From Leptospira idonii (GTDB lineage: Bacteria > Spirochaetota > Leptospiria > Leptospirales > Leptospiraceae), in NCBI RefSeq assembly GCF_004770995.1, contig NZ_RQHW01000047.1, positions 310,001-374,000 on the forward strand: a stretch of DNA of 64,000 nucleotides. The letters run 5' to 3'. A program made the translations under genes and the position numbers. Shown in pieces: positions 26,170 to 34,687 of the stretch; positions within the stretch are counted from its first letter, which is position 1; each line of letters begins with the position of its first letter. The notes beneath the pieces were generated by a model. It worked only from the letters and a program-made list of their open reading frames with translations, searched no databases and was not told the DNA's origin.

Positions 26170-26337
26170 ATCTAACAAATCATTCACTTTCAAAAGATCG
26201 GTCTCGAACAGTTTTGCGATCCGACAAATTGCGACCCATAGGGAGCGATTTGTCGAATTCTCGGACAGGAAGTCCGAGAAAGAGCAAAGCCGTGCCTCGA
26301 AGTGCAGGCGAAGCAGGATGCGAAGCCAACGGAGAGG
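26170..26337. repeat. 168-bp hairpin-rich insert beside tRNA-Leu
   Basis: The insert between the two direct repeats contains no gene. It has two strong inverted repeats: CGACAAAT...ATTTGTCG (26222-26255, with an inner CCC-ATA-GGG) and TTCTCGGAC-AGGAA-GTCCGAGAA (26258-26280, a perfect 9-bp stem with 5-base loop). A purine-rich tail follows with repeated GCGAAGC-like words. It could be a small non-autonomous repeat element, a degraded integration remnant or a structured RNA. Confidence 0.6.
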
Positions 26338-26370
26338 TCGAGTCCCCCTTCGAGCAAAGTTCCCGCAATC
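26338..26370 (+). repeat. 33-bp direct repeat, copy 2 (tRNA-Leu 3' fragment)
   Basis: Exact second copy of 26137-26169. It contains the 3' strand of the T-arm and acceptor of tRNA-Leu, but no 5' half, so it is a non-functional fragment. Confidence 0.9.
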
Positions 26371-26391
26371 GATCGACATGACACTCTTTAC

Positions 26392-27600
26392 CTAACTTCC
26401 ATTTAATCGAAGTTTATTGACTGCTTCTAAAAAGGAAAGAAGTCGAAACATCATCTCGAAACTTCCTTCTATATCGTCGGAACTCCCGAAATTGGAGATG
26501 ATATGGGCGTCATATTCGGGACAATAAAACATAAGAGTAGAAAGAATCCCCGAATGCCCATGAACGTCCGGAGTGCCTGCCATAAGAAACAAGATGTCTC
26601 CGAACCGAACCGTCATTAAACCATAGCCGTAAAGAATTCCGTCTCTAAATGGATACGAACCTTTCATTCTTTCGTAGGTTTCCTGGCGGATCAGTTTGCC
26701 TGAAACGAGTGCTTTTTGGAAAAGGAGCAGATCTTCCGCTGTGGAGATAATTCCTCCTCCTGCCCAGTCGGCACTGACACTGGTATAGTCGGTAACATCC
26801 GTATCACCTAAGCTCATCCTGGAAAGAGGCAAATTCGTTTTTTCTTTCGGTTTGCTTCTCAAATGCATATAACTATGATTCATTCCCAAGTGAGAAAAAA
26901 TGATTTCTTCCAATTCCTTCTCGAAGGTTCTACCCGATAGTTTTTCTACTACCAGTCCCAGAAGGATATAACCGGTGTCAGAATAATGGAATTTTTCTCC
27001 GGGAATACTTACCGCCTTTAGGTGATGTTTTGTGAAATCGAGCAGTTCTTTGGGAGTCCAAAACTTTTTCGGATCTTTGCGTATTTCTTCCAAAACGGAA
27101 ATCTGAGAGCCGTTCGGGTTCGAATCTGTGGATTCGAAATAATCTGCAATTCCGGAAGTATGAGAGAGTAAATGAGAGATTGTAACTTCGGAAGAGTGGT
27201 CCTTACCTTGGAATACGAATAGATCCTTCAGAATTTCTTTGCCTAGGATCTTTTCCACAGGATCGTTTAAGGAGAGTTTACCTATCTCAATCTGCTTCCA
27301 GATAAGAACACTTGTGAAAACCTTTCCTATGCTTGCAATATGGAAAGGTCTGTCTGAGGCATACTTGCTTTGTTTTTCTTCTTTGGAAACTTTTTCATAA
27401 CCGAACTTCCAATGAAGCTGCAATCGATCGGAGTGAACGAGGAGTGTTCCCGTTTTTATGTTTTTTCCGTTTTGGACTTTGTTAAGGAAGACCGCTTCTG
27501 CTTCTTTTTCCGCTTCCGTAACGGAAGCGATTTTGCAAGAAAGTAAGGATAGTAGAAGAATCAACGAGATAAAAAACTTCAATCGGATCCATTCAATCAT
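26392..27600 (-). CDS. Serine beta-lactamase-like hydrolase, predicted lipoprotein
   Basis: A 402-residue class C beta-lactamase/penicillin-binding-like serine hydrolase. The lipobox is LSLLSC with C22, so it is probably envelope-anchored. Active-site motifs: S90-I-G-K93 (SxxK), Y206-S-D (in place of YxN) and HSG near the C-terminus (HxG). The family includes D-aminopeptidases, esterases and peptidoglycan-modifying enzymes, and resistance to antibiotics cannot be inferred. It is monocistronic between the tRNA-Leu region and a phospholipid synthesis gene. Confidence 0.88.
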   Translation of the reverse strand: MIEWIRLKFFISLILLLSLLSCKIASVTEAEKEAEAVFLNKVQNGKNIKTGTLLVHSDRLQLHWKFGYEKVSKEEKQSKYASDRPFHIASIGKVFTSVLIWKQIEIGKLSLNDPVEKILGKEILKDLFVFQGKDHSSEVTISHLLSHTSGIADYFESTDSNPNGSQISVLEEIRKDPKKFWTPKELLDFTKHHLKAVSIPGEKFHYSDTGYILLGLVVEKLSGRTFEKELEEIIFSHLGMNHSYMHLRSKPKEKTNLPLSRMSLGDTDVTDYTSVSADWAGGGIISTAEDLLLFQKALVSGKLIRQETYERMKGSYPFRDGILYGYGLMTVRFGDILFLMAGTPDVHGHSGILSTLMFYCPEYDAHIISNFGSSDDIEGSFEMMFRLLSFLEAVNKLRLNGS

Positions 27601-27635
27601 AAGTGTTACAAACTTATTTTTTTGCGGATTGGGAG

Positions 27636-28310
27636 CTAGAGCTTTCTATATTTTTTGGCTTGTTTTTTGTTTTCAGGATCGATTTCGAATTTTTCAGGAT
27701 GGAACACAATGTCCCAGTAGCGGGTGATGTATGCGATGACTCCTCCGATAAGAACGATGAGAAGCAGGTAAGCGGAGAGTTCCGGTTCCAATAGAAGTGG
27801 ATGGACGTTCGGTACCTGTTCGAAATGAGGGAGCAGCATATACCATAACACGGAAAAGGCGACAATTCCCACTCCGAACTTTCCCCACCAGTTCGGTCTG
27901 CCTTGAAGTCCTCTTTTGAGATAGAGAAATCCCCCCAGCCAAACCCCTAAGATTTCTCTCAAAAAATAAACGATGAGAATCCAGGCAGGAAAACGGAAAT
28001 GATAGGTCACCACTCCTAGTCCCCCTAAGGTCACGAACTTGTCGCAGACAGGATCCAAATAGCGCCCCAATGTGGTTTCTTGGTTCAGAATTCTGGCAAA
28101 TAGTCCGTCCAGATAGTCGCTTAGGACAGCCGCCAAACAGAAAAAAACGGATAAGTAAAGATAGAAAAGTTCGGAAGGAGATTTTGCATATTTGTCCGTG
28201 GAATAGAAAAAGAAAGGGAGCATTAAAACCCTTGAAATCGATAGGAAATTGGAAACCGTGAAAATTCTATCTTCGAAGATTTCCTTTGCTTTTTTGCCTT
28301 CCACTTGCAT
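27636..28310 (-). CDS. CDP-alcohol phosphatidyltransferase (PgsA-like)
   Basis: A 224-residue integral membrane enzyme with the full CDP-alcohol motif: D65, D68, G69, A72, R73, G82, D86 and D90 (SDYLDGLFAR...LGRYLDPVCD). Four to six hydrophobic helices surround it. It transfers a phosphatidyl group from CDP-diacylglycerol to an alcohol, most probably glycerol-3-phosphate (PgsA), although phosphatidylserine or other head groups cannot be excluded from sequence alone. Confidence 0.85.
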   Translation of the reverse strand: MQVEGKKAKEIFEDRIFTVSNFLSISRVLMLPFFFYSTDKYAKSPSELFYLYLSVFFCLAAVLSDYLDGLFARILNQETTLGRYLDPVCDKFVTLGGLGVVTYHFRFPAWILIVYFLREILGVWLGGFLYLKRGLQGRPNWWGKFGVGIVAFSVLWYMLLPHFEQVPNVHPLLLEPELSAYLLLIVLIGGVIAYITRYWDIVFHPEKFEIDPENKKQAKKYRKL

Positions 28311-28373
28311 AAAATCTATGCATTCCAGGTTTTAAAAAATGCCTCAGGAAGCAAGAAAACAAATGTTTTCAGT

Positions 28374-28401
28374 TTGACTGGATGAGCGTTTTCATTATTA
28401 T
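28374..28401 (+). promoter_or_regulatory. Promoter of tRNA-Asp
   Basis: TTGACT at 28374-28379 and TATTAT at 28396-28401 are 16 bases apart. The -10 ends 13 bases before the mature tRNA 5' end, giving a short leader. Confidence 0.65.
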
Positions 28402-28414
28402 GGCTTTTAGTCGG

Positions 28415-28488
<74 letters not shown>

Positions 28489-28537
28489 CCACCGACTTCT
28501 CCCTTTCCCACTCATCCTTCATTTATCCCTATTTCTA

Positions 28538-29803
28538 CTATAAAATAGATTGATACGTCAGGTTTTCTTCTTCTAAAGAAAGTTTGTTCTCTATTAGTTT
28601 TTCTGCATACACTAAATCGGAATGACTCGGTCCGTTTATCCAGGAAGGAATCGTCCAAATTCCCAACATATCTTTATCTTGGGAAAACATTTTATCGGAA
28701 AGAGAAACTGTTTGGATATTATAAAGAAAATCTAGGATCGATTTTTTCTCAGGAACGGAAGTTTCCTTTAATACGATACAAAGTATCTGCATATCTTCTT
28801 CCACTCGTAAGGTGCGAATTTGTCGAACAGATTGTGCGGATACTCTTCTTTCTTTTTTAAGAAGGGAAGAAAGGATAGGAATGTTTGTAGAATAACGAAA
28901 TACGATTTCGCTTCGATTCACTATGATTTCCGTTTTTTTGAATAGAATAAAAATCATAAATAGGGAAGTGAATCCTAAAAACAAAACGGAGAACGGAATA
29001 AAGAAGATTAAAATCAACCAATCGAATCCAGGTTCGGAAAAGATCATCCGGGCACAAAAAAACCAAGCTCCATAAAATAAGGTAGGAACCAAAAAGGAAA
29101 CGGAGGATTTCAAAATAGATTTGGGTTCTGAAAAACTGATTCCGGTTCCTTCCATCGTTTCCTTCGTCTTTACCCAATCGCTTGCAGTGGGTTTTTGCAA
29201 AAATTGAGCTTCTTCAAAATGAGAGGATTGGGAATCGGATAGATCCAATCCTGCTTTGTCCAAAACTGGCAGGAGTAATTTTTCTTTAAAAAAACGTAAT
29301 CCTTGTTTTACGGAATCCTGATTCAGATAAGTTTCCAAAAGAAGAAGGCTTCCATCTTTGTGAATTAGATATAAATCCCAATACCTTTTTCTCTGAATTG
29401 TCGTGGAGGTGCTGGAATTTTGGTTCGTTTCCACTCTGTACAAGATCATGTAGGAGATAAGATCGGAAAGACACCATTCTACATTCGGACAAGAGGTTTC
29501 TTTCAAAGAGAGAACTCTTTTCTCCAAATCAATTTCAATGGTTCTTACGATATGAGAGGCTTTTCGATAGCTGAAAACGGAGGAGGCGAATAAAAACAGA
29601 AGAGAAAAAGCAAAAAAAATGGCAAAGGAAGAAAGAAGAACCATTTCTCCCAGGTAGATCATTGACCCGAAAAAAGCGGAAGCGATGAGAGCGAAAAAAC
29701 CGAAGAATAAAAAACCTACTACCATGGCGCACCCGCCTGCCTTAGGATTTTTAGTCTCTTTAAACAAGAGTTGCGGGGTTTCTTTCCATCCTAAGTGCGC
29801 CAT
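28538..29803 (-). CDS. Membrane protein of unknown function
   Basis: A 421-residue protein with two pairs of membrane segments (about 27-50 with 56-76, and about 220-272) and two soluble parts. The soluble parts look like a tandem arrangement: each hydrophobic pair is followed by a PH-like beta-rich stretch (SHIVRTIEIDLEKRVLSLKE after the first, TEIIVNRSEIVFRYSTNIPI after the second). This suggests an internal duplication. I do not recognise a named family. It is transcribed toward tRNA-Asp and lies close downstream of fliG on the same strand (24 bases). Confidence 0.7.
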   Translation of the reverse strand: MAHLGWKETPQLLFKETKNPKAGGCAMVVGFLFFGFFALIASAFFGSMIYLGEMVLLSSFAIFFAFSLLFLFASSVFSYRKASHIVRTIEIDLEKRVLSLKETSCPNVEWCLSDLISYMILYRVETNQNSSTSTTIQRKRYWDLYLIHKDGSLLLLETYLNQDSVKQGLRFFKEKLLLPVLDKAGLDLSDSQSSHFEEAQFLQKPTASDWVKTKETMEGTGISFSEPKSILKSSVSFLVPTLFYGAWFFCARMIFSEPGFDWLILIFFIPFSVLFLGFTSLFMIFILFKKTEIIVNRSEIVFRYSTNIPILSSLLKKERRVSAQSVRQIRTLRVEEDMQILCIVLKETSVPEKKSILDFLYNIQTVSLSDKMFSQDKDMLGIWTIPSWINGPSHSDLVYAEKLIENKLSLEEENLTYQSIL

Positions 29804-29827
29804 TCATTCCCCTCGGAAATTTATTTA

Positions 29828-30847
29828 CTATTCGACATATTCCTCTTTTTCTTTTTTAAATAAAATCAAATTTTGTTCTTCCAGCTCTCTTGCTATCTGA
29901 ACGATTTTACTTCTTGCTTCGTTGATTTCCCTTAAAGTCACCCTCGGTTTCATATCAATGGAATCCAATATGTCTGCGGATCTATTGGCTGACATATTTT
30001 TCAAAAATTTCGCTCTAATTTCATCTCCCGCTCCTCGAATGGCCAGGGAAATGGATTCATCGTCCGCAATTTTGTTGATGAGAACTCTCATTTCTTTTGC
30101 ATCCAACTGAACTATGTCTTCGAATGTATAAAGTTGTTCCCTAACTTGGCTTGCCACTTCCGGAGAAGATTCATCTAATTCTTGTAAAATGGACTCTTCC
30201 GTTCCTTTTTCCATGAAATTTAGAATATTGGCAAGTACGTGAGCTCCTCCCGCTTCGGAGTATTCTCTTTGGTCTCTTTCTTCGTATCTTTTTTTCAGAA
30301 TTTTGGCGATGTTCTGAATCACATCCGGATGGGTTTTGGAAGTGGTGGCAAGTCTCATCGCTATTTTGGCTTGGTCCTGCTTCGGAAAAAGTTTCAAAAC
30401 GTCCGCTGCCTTTTTGGGGTCCAGGTTGGACAATGTGACCGCAATGATCTGAGGAGATTCGGAAGATAACATTGATTGCAGAACAGTAGGTTCTACTTGG
30501 TTTAAAAATTCGAAGTCGTTTTTGGTTTCTTCTTTGTTGATTTTTTTAAGAATGACATTCGCTTTCTCTGCACCGACGGATTTCTCTAGCAAGAGTTTGG
30601 CGGCATCCAGCCCACCTTTGGCTCCGTCCTTCAATTCCGTAATTGTGGAATGAAATTCCGTCAGAATCTTGGCTCTTTCTTCTTTGGAAATCGCTCTGAT
30701 TTTGGACATTTCCAAAATCACCGCCTCCAACATGGAGTCGTCCAGGTGTTTTAGGACCTCCGCCGCTTGGTCCCCTCCGAGAGAGAGTAGTAGTAGGGCC
30801 GCTTTTCGAACGCCTTTGGGGGAGGAAACTTCATTGGACTTCTGCAT
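29828..30847 (-). CDS. fliG: Flagellar motor switch protein FliG
   Basis: A 339-residue FliG with all three regions: FliG-N (about 8-100, KAALLLLSLGGDQAAEVLKHL), the middle domain (LKLFPKQDQAKIAMRLAT, near the EHPQ-type patch) and FliG-C with the charged torque helix (RGAGDEIRAKFLKNMSANR). It sits in the rotor at the cytoplasmic face of the flagellar base and transmits stator torque. Spirochaetes commonly have more than one FliG copy; which paralogue this is cannot be decided here. No other flagellar genes are adjacent. Confidence 0.94.
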   Translation of the reverse strand: MQKSNEVSSPKGVRKAALLLLSLGGDQAAEVLKHLDDSMLEAVILEMSKIRAISKEERAKILTEFHSTITELKDGAKGGLDAAKLLLEKSVGAEKANVILKKINKEETKNDFEFLNQVEPTVLQSMLSSESPQIIAVTLSNLDPKKAADVLKLFPKQDQAKIAMRLATTSKTHPDVIQNIAKILKKRYEERDQREYSEAGGAHVLANILNFMEKGTEESILQELDESSPEVASQVREQLYTFEDIVQLDAKEMRVLINKIADDESISLAIRGAGDEIRAKFLKNMSANRSADILDSIDMKPRVTLREINEARSKIVQIARELEEQNLILFKKEKEEYVE

Positions 30848-30978
30848 GAGACATAATTCCTTAATTTCCGTGCTTATGTCAAAAAAAACTTCTCTAATGA
30901 GACAAAATTTTCTAAAGGAATCCTAAAGTTCGTACGATACCCTCTGTAAGTTACAAACAAAAAGGGGATACAAACCAG

Positions 30979-31188
30979 ATGGACAAAGCACACAAATTCA
31001 AAAACACACTAGAAAGATACATTCATTACAGAGGAATTGATATCGTTTTACATCTGAAGGATGGAAAAATGGTAGAGTTGGATAAAAACCGCCAAATGGA
31101 AGACGACGTAGTGATTGGCAATTTGGCAGAAGGTGTGGTACGTATCCCTCTTTCCGAAATCAGAAGCGCTGACTTTTTTGCTGCATAG
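30979..31188 (+). CDS. Small conserved-looking protein, 69 residues
   Basis: A 69-residue acidic/basic mixed protein with a good ribosome site (AAAGGGGAT) before ATG 30979. Predicted strand pattern (IDIVLHLKDGKMVELDK, VVIGNLAEGVVRIPLSEI) resembles a small five-stranded beta-barrel, such as an Sm-like or SH3-like fold, after a short N-terminal helix. No family can be named. It is divergent from fliG with 131 bases between them and no clear promoter was found. Confidence 0.65.
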   Translation: MDKAHKFKNTLERYIHYRGIDIVLHLKDGKMVELDKNRQMEDDVVIGNLAEGVVRIPLSEIRSADFFAA

Positions 31189-31258
31189 TTCCTAAACAAG
31201 ATCGGGAAATGGTATCCGACGACCATATTCCCAAATGTAAGAGGTACTACATTTTCCC

Positions 31259-31720
31259 TTAGGCCTTGTGCCGAAAGACTCCCTCCACAGAACCGATAAA
31301 CATCTTAAATCCCATAAAACATTCCTCTTCTAGGGAATCCAAAATTTTACATTCATATGAAATCTCTGCCTGTTTCAGAACGGGAACCTGAGTGACTTTT
31401 CCTTCCAAAAGTTCGATTCCATATTCTTTGACTTTATCTACGGTCCTGCCCGAAGAGGTACCACAAAGTTCTACTAGAGGAGAAAGTCTTTTCCCTCTGG
31501 AAAGAGTGAATTCCTGAATTCCAAAATCCAATACTTCACAACTGTATCTTCTTTCTGAGACCAGGATTTGAATGCAGGTGTCTCCCAGAAGGTTTCCCAA
31601 AGATTTGAATGTAATCGGCATCACATTGATGTTTCGATCCTCATCCATCGTTGTGAGAAACATTGTTTCTTCTAAAAAGCCTTCGAACTGAGAGTAGACA
31701 GAGATAGGAGATCTGTTCAT
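31259..31720 (-). CDS. Flavin reductase-like (FMN-binding split barrel) protein
   Basis: A 153-residue protein matching the flavoredoxin/flavin-reductase-like fold: INVMPITFKSLGNLLG (FMN-binding strand and loop), SERRYSCEVLD and LCGTSSGRTVDKVKEYGIEL, the last being diagnostic. Such proteins bind FMN and pass electrons from NAD(P)H or a partner. Its ATG overlaps the stop of the hemerythrin gene (ATGA), so the two proteins are probably made together. Confidence 0.75.
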   Translation of the reverse strand: MNRSPISVYSQFEGFLEETMFLTTMDEDRNINVMPITFKSLGNLLGDTCIQILVSERRYSCEVLDFGIQEFTLSRGKRLSPLVELCGTSSGRTVDKVKEYGIELLEGKVTQVPVLKQAEISYECKILDSLEEECFMGFKMFIGSVEGVFRHKA

Positions 31721-32139
31721 TTCCTTTCCACTTGGGAATGATGGGCGAATTCTCCGATTTGGCTGTCATGGATTAGAACATGTTCTATAAGCCACTGAGA
31801 AAGGAAATTGGTCAATTTGAGAGTAGGCATGGAACGCCCTTCGATCAGTTCTTTCGTGGATACCAAAACTTCCTGAATGAAATTTTCATGTTCTTTCTTG
31901 TGAATTTCATAATGAGGGTAATGAATTTCTTTCATGATTCGTTCCTCATCTACGAAATGAGTCTGAGTATAATGGATTAAATTTTTTAAAACATCAACGA
32001 TGATTCTCCTTCCTTTTCCTTCTTCCGTGGCTTTAATCAATTCTCCCGTAAGATCGAATAATTGTTGGTGTTGTCTGTCAATGGTGGGGATTCCAGTTTC
32101 GAACTTCTTTTCCCATTTTACTGTTTTCATAGAATTCAA
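31717..32139 (-). CDS. Bacteriohemerythrin
   Basis: A 140-residue single-domain hemerythrin. The di-iron ligands are visible: H24 in DRQHQQLFDL, H61 and E65 in THFVDEE, H80 and H84 in HKKEH, and His/Asp in EHVLIHD. The N-terminal VKWEKKFETGIPTIDRQHQQL pattern is typical of bacteriohemerythrins, which bind O2 and, in some cases, NO. No chemotaxis or other domain is fused. It is the first gene of a two-gene unit with a flavin-reductase-like protein. Confidence 0.92.
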   Translation of the reverse strand: MNSMKTVKWEKKFETGIPTIDRQHQQLFDLTGELIKATEEGKGRRIIVDVLKNLIHYTQTHFVDEERIMKEIHYPHYEIHKKEHENFIQEVLVSTKELIEGRSMPTLKLTNFLSQWLIEHVLIHDSQIGEFAHHSQVERK

Positions 32140-32283
32140 ACTTAGGAAAGGCTTTGAAATTTCTATGGAAATTTGGAAACAAGAGTTTGATATTCATCAA
32201 GTCGGATCATTTCCTGAGACTAAAATCAGTGTTATTTGAATTAGAGTAATAATGATTCTAAGTGATGTACAAAATGTACGGAT

Positions 32284-32294
32284 GGGGGGGGGGG
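32284..32294 (+). repeat. G11 homopolymer
   Basis: A run of 11 G (C on the minus strand) lies between the hemerythrin gene and the PDH E2 gene. It adjoins the hairpin at 32294-32336 and has no coding role. Such tracts slip easily in replication. Confidence 0.9.
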
Positions 32295-32336
32295 TCTCTT
32301 CCTTACAGATGAAAATACATTCTGTTCGGAAGAGAC
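32294..32336 (-). terminator. Hairpin after PDH E2 gene, possible terminator
   Basis: GTCTCTTCC (32294-32302) and GGAAGAGAC (32328-32336) form a perfect 9-bp stem, extended by an inner ACAGA/TCTGT. Read on the minus strand it lies just past the E2 stop. The usual T-run is replaced by a C11 tract, so it may end transcription poorly or act as a stability element. Confidence 0.5.
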
Positions 32337-32349
32337 GAAAGAAGAGAGA

Positions 32350-33696
32350 TTAAGAGATTCCGCTGATTAGGCTTGGGTTCTCCAAAAGGGATTTCAGTGT
32401 TCTTAGGAATTCCGCTCCTACGGCACCGTCGATCACTCTATGATCGCAGGATAGAGTGATCGATAATACTCTTCCCGCTTTCAATTCCCCGTTTTCCACT
32501 ACCGGTTTGTCTTCGATTCCTCCCACTGCTAAAATCGCACTTTCCGGCTCGTTGATGATGGCAGTGAATTTGCTGATTCCGTACATTCCTAAGTTAGAAA
32601 TGGTAAAGGTTCCGTTGGAGAATTCTTCCGGTTTTAGTTTTCTGTCTCTTGCCTTCTTTGCAAGTTCCTTCACTTCGGAAGAAATTTGAAAGATGGATTT
32701 TTTATCCGCACTTCTGACTACAGGAGTGAGAAGTCCTCCTTCCAGAGAAACTGCGATACCCACGTCGATCCTTCCGTATTGAAGTATGGAATCTTCCTGC
32801 CAGCTCGCATTTACTTTGGGATGTAACTTAAGTGATGCGGCCACAGCTTTCACTATGATGTCGTTGACGCTGACTTTAGGTGCTGTTTCTCCCAGATTTT
32901 TATCTTTGAAATCGTTCAAAGAAACTCGGAAACTTTCCAAAGCTTTCGCATTGATGTCCGCATTCAGATAAAAATGAGGAAGGTTTTGTTTGGATTCCGT
33001 TAAACGTTTGGCGATCGTTTTTCTCATTCCTCCCAAAGAAATCACTTCGTCTTTAGCGTTTATGGAAAAGGATACGGAACTTCCACCGGAAGATTGTTTG
33101 CTTCCTATTGCATCCAATACGTCTTTTTTAGTGATTCTTCCTTCCGGGCCGGTACCGATCACCAGATGCAGATCGATTCCTTGTTCGATGGCGATGGATT
33201 TCGCAAGGGGGGAGGCAAGGATTCGTGCTTGTCCTCGCAATTCCGGATTGATTTCCTTTTTCGGCTCCGCTGTTTGTTTGGCAGGGAATGAAGGCTCTGC
33301 TTTGGAGACAGAATTGGAATCTGCCTGTGTTTTTGCAGTAGGAGGTACTACAACCTCTGCCGCAGTTACCACAGTTTCTTTCGAAGCAGGAGAACTCCCA
33401 GGACTAGATGCCGGTTGTGAAGATTTTGCCTTTTCCAAAAGGGAAGAAACGTCTTCTCCCGGTTTTCCTATGATTGCAAGTGCTTGGCCCACTTTCAGTT
33501 TGGAGCCTTCTTGTTCGATGATTTTCAGAAGCACTCCCGAATCGTAGGCTTCCATTTCCATCACTGCTTTGTCCGTTTCTACTTCCGCTAAAACTTCTCC
33601 GGGAGATACGGAATCTCCTTCCTTTTTGATCCACTTAACAATGGTTCCTTCCGTCATAGTGGGAGAAAGTTGGGTCATTTCTTGAATTTTTGCCAT
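32350..33696 (-). CDS. Pyruvate dehydrogenase E2 (dihydrolipoamide acetyltransferase)
   Basis: A 448-residue E2: one lipoyl domain (1-80, with lipoyl lysine K43 in VETDKAVME), a Pro/Ala/Ser-rich linker, a peripheral subunit-binding domain (about 155-195, ILASPLAKSIA...EGRITKKDVLDAI) and a C-terminal acetyltransferase domain with the catalytic LSCDHRVIDG (HxxxDG). It accepts acetyl groups from E1 and gives acetyl-CoA. The two E1 genes are immediately upstream. E3 is not in this operon. Confidence 0.93.
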   Translation of the reverse strand: MAKIQEMTQLSPTMTEGTIVKWIKKEGDSVSPGEVLAEVETDKAVMEMEAYDSGVLLKIIEQEGSKLKVGQALAIIGKPGEDVSSLLEKAKSSQPASSPGSSPASKETVVTAAEVVVPPTAKTQADSNSVSKAEPSFPAKQTAEPKKEINPELRGQARILASPLAKSIAIEQGIDLHLVIGTGPEGRITKKDVLDAIGSKQSSGGSSVSFSINAKDEVISLGGMRKTIAKRLTESKQNLPHFYLNADINAKALESFRVSLNDFKDKNLGETAPKVSVNDIIVKAVAASLKLHPKVNASWQEDSILQYGRIDVGIAVSLEGGLLTPVVRSADKKSIFQISSEVKELAKKARDRKLKPEEFSNGTFTISNLGMYGISKFTAIINEPESAILAVGGIEDKPVVENGELKAGRVLSITLSCDHRVIDGAVGAEFLRTLKSLLENPSLISGIS

Positions 33697-33709
33697 GTCT
33701 GTCGCCCTC

Positions 33710-34684
33710 CTATTTCAACATATCTCGAACCGCTTGCGCGACTCTTTCCGCATTCGGCAAACTTTCTCTTTCCAAATTTGCTGCGTAAGGCATAGGAACA
33801 TCTTTTTGGGTGACTCTTTCTACGGGATGATCCAAATGATCGAATGCATTCTTTTGGATGAGATAGGCAACTTGCGCCCCGAATCCTGCGACAGGCCAGC
33901 CTTCTTCTACCACCAAAGCTCTGTTTGTTTTTTTTACGGATTCGTAAATGATCGTTTCATCTAGTGGACGTAAGGATCTGAGGTCTACGATTTCCACGGA
34001 GATTCCTTCTTTTTCCAAAATCGCAGCAGCTTCTTCCGAAAACGAAAGGGCTCTGGACCAGGTGATGATGGATAGATCCGTTCCTTTTCTTTTGATCTCT
34101 CCTTTGCCTAAAGGAATTGTATATTCCGCCTCAGGAACTTCTCCTTTGGAACCGTATAACACTTCCGATTCGATAAAGATGGTAGGATTATTATCCCGAA
34201 TGGAGGATTTGAGTAAGCCGTATGCATCTTTAGGAGTAGCGGGGCAAACCACTTTCATCCCGGGGCAATGAGCATACCAAGATTCGAAGGCTTGGGAGTG
34301 TTGGGCTCCTAATCTTCCTCCAGCGCCACCAGCACCTCGGAAGACGATGGGGATAGGGAATTGGCCACCGCTCATATAATTCATCTTAGCTGCGGAATTG
34401 ATGATTTGATCGATAGCGACAAGGGAAAAGTTCCAAGTCATAAATTCGATGATGGGACGGAGTCCAGTCATTGCGGAACCGACTCCTATCCCGGCGAAGC
34501 CGTTTTCGGAAATAGGAGTGTCGATCACTCTTTCTTCCCCGAATTTCTGAAGCATTCCCTGGGACACTTTGTACGCTCCCTGGTAATGTCCTACTTCCTC
34601 TCCCATAAGATAAATGAGAGGATCTTTTTCCATTTCTTCCGTCATGGCTCTGTTGAGAGCTTCTCTGTAAGTTAGTATCGGCAT
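33710..34684 (-). CDS. pdhB: Pyruvate dehydrogenase E1 beta subunit
   Basis: A 324-residue E1 beta of the heterotetrameric type. MTEEMEKDPLIYLMGEEVGHYQGAYKVSQG at the N-terminus, VFRGAGGAGGRLGAQHSQAFE and the C-terminal VERVTQKDVPMPYA tail are characteristic. It forms the TPP-binding active site together with E1 alpha. It lies 13 bases upstream of E2 and three bases downstream of E1 alpha. Confidence 0.95.
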   Translation of the reverse strand: MPILTYREALNRAMTEEMEKDPLIYLMGEEVGHYQGAYKVSQGMLQKFGEERVIDTPISENGFAGIGVGSAMTGLRPIIEFMTWNFSLVAIDQIINSAAKMNYMSGGQFPIPIVFRGAGGAGGRLGAQHSQAFESWYAHCPGMKVVCPATPKDAYGLLKSSIRDNNPTIFIESEVLYGSKGEVPEAEYTIPLGKGEIKRKGTDLSIITWSRALSFSEEAAAILEKEGISVEIVDLRSLRPLDETIIYESVKKTNRALVVEEGWPVAGFGAQVAYLIQKNAFDHLDHPVERVTQKDVPMPYAANLERESLPNAERVAQAVRDMLK

Positions 34685-34687
34685 ATC

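Noticed and set aside
26074..26370. Genomic island at tRNA-Leu
   Set aside because: The direct repeats enclose only 168 bases and no integrase; there is not enough for an island, although a remnant is possible.
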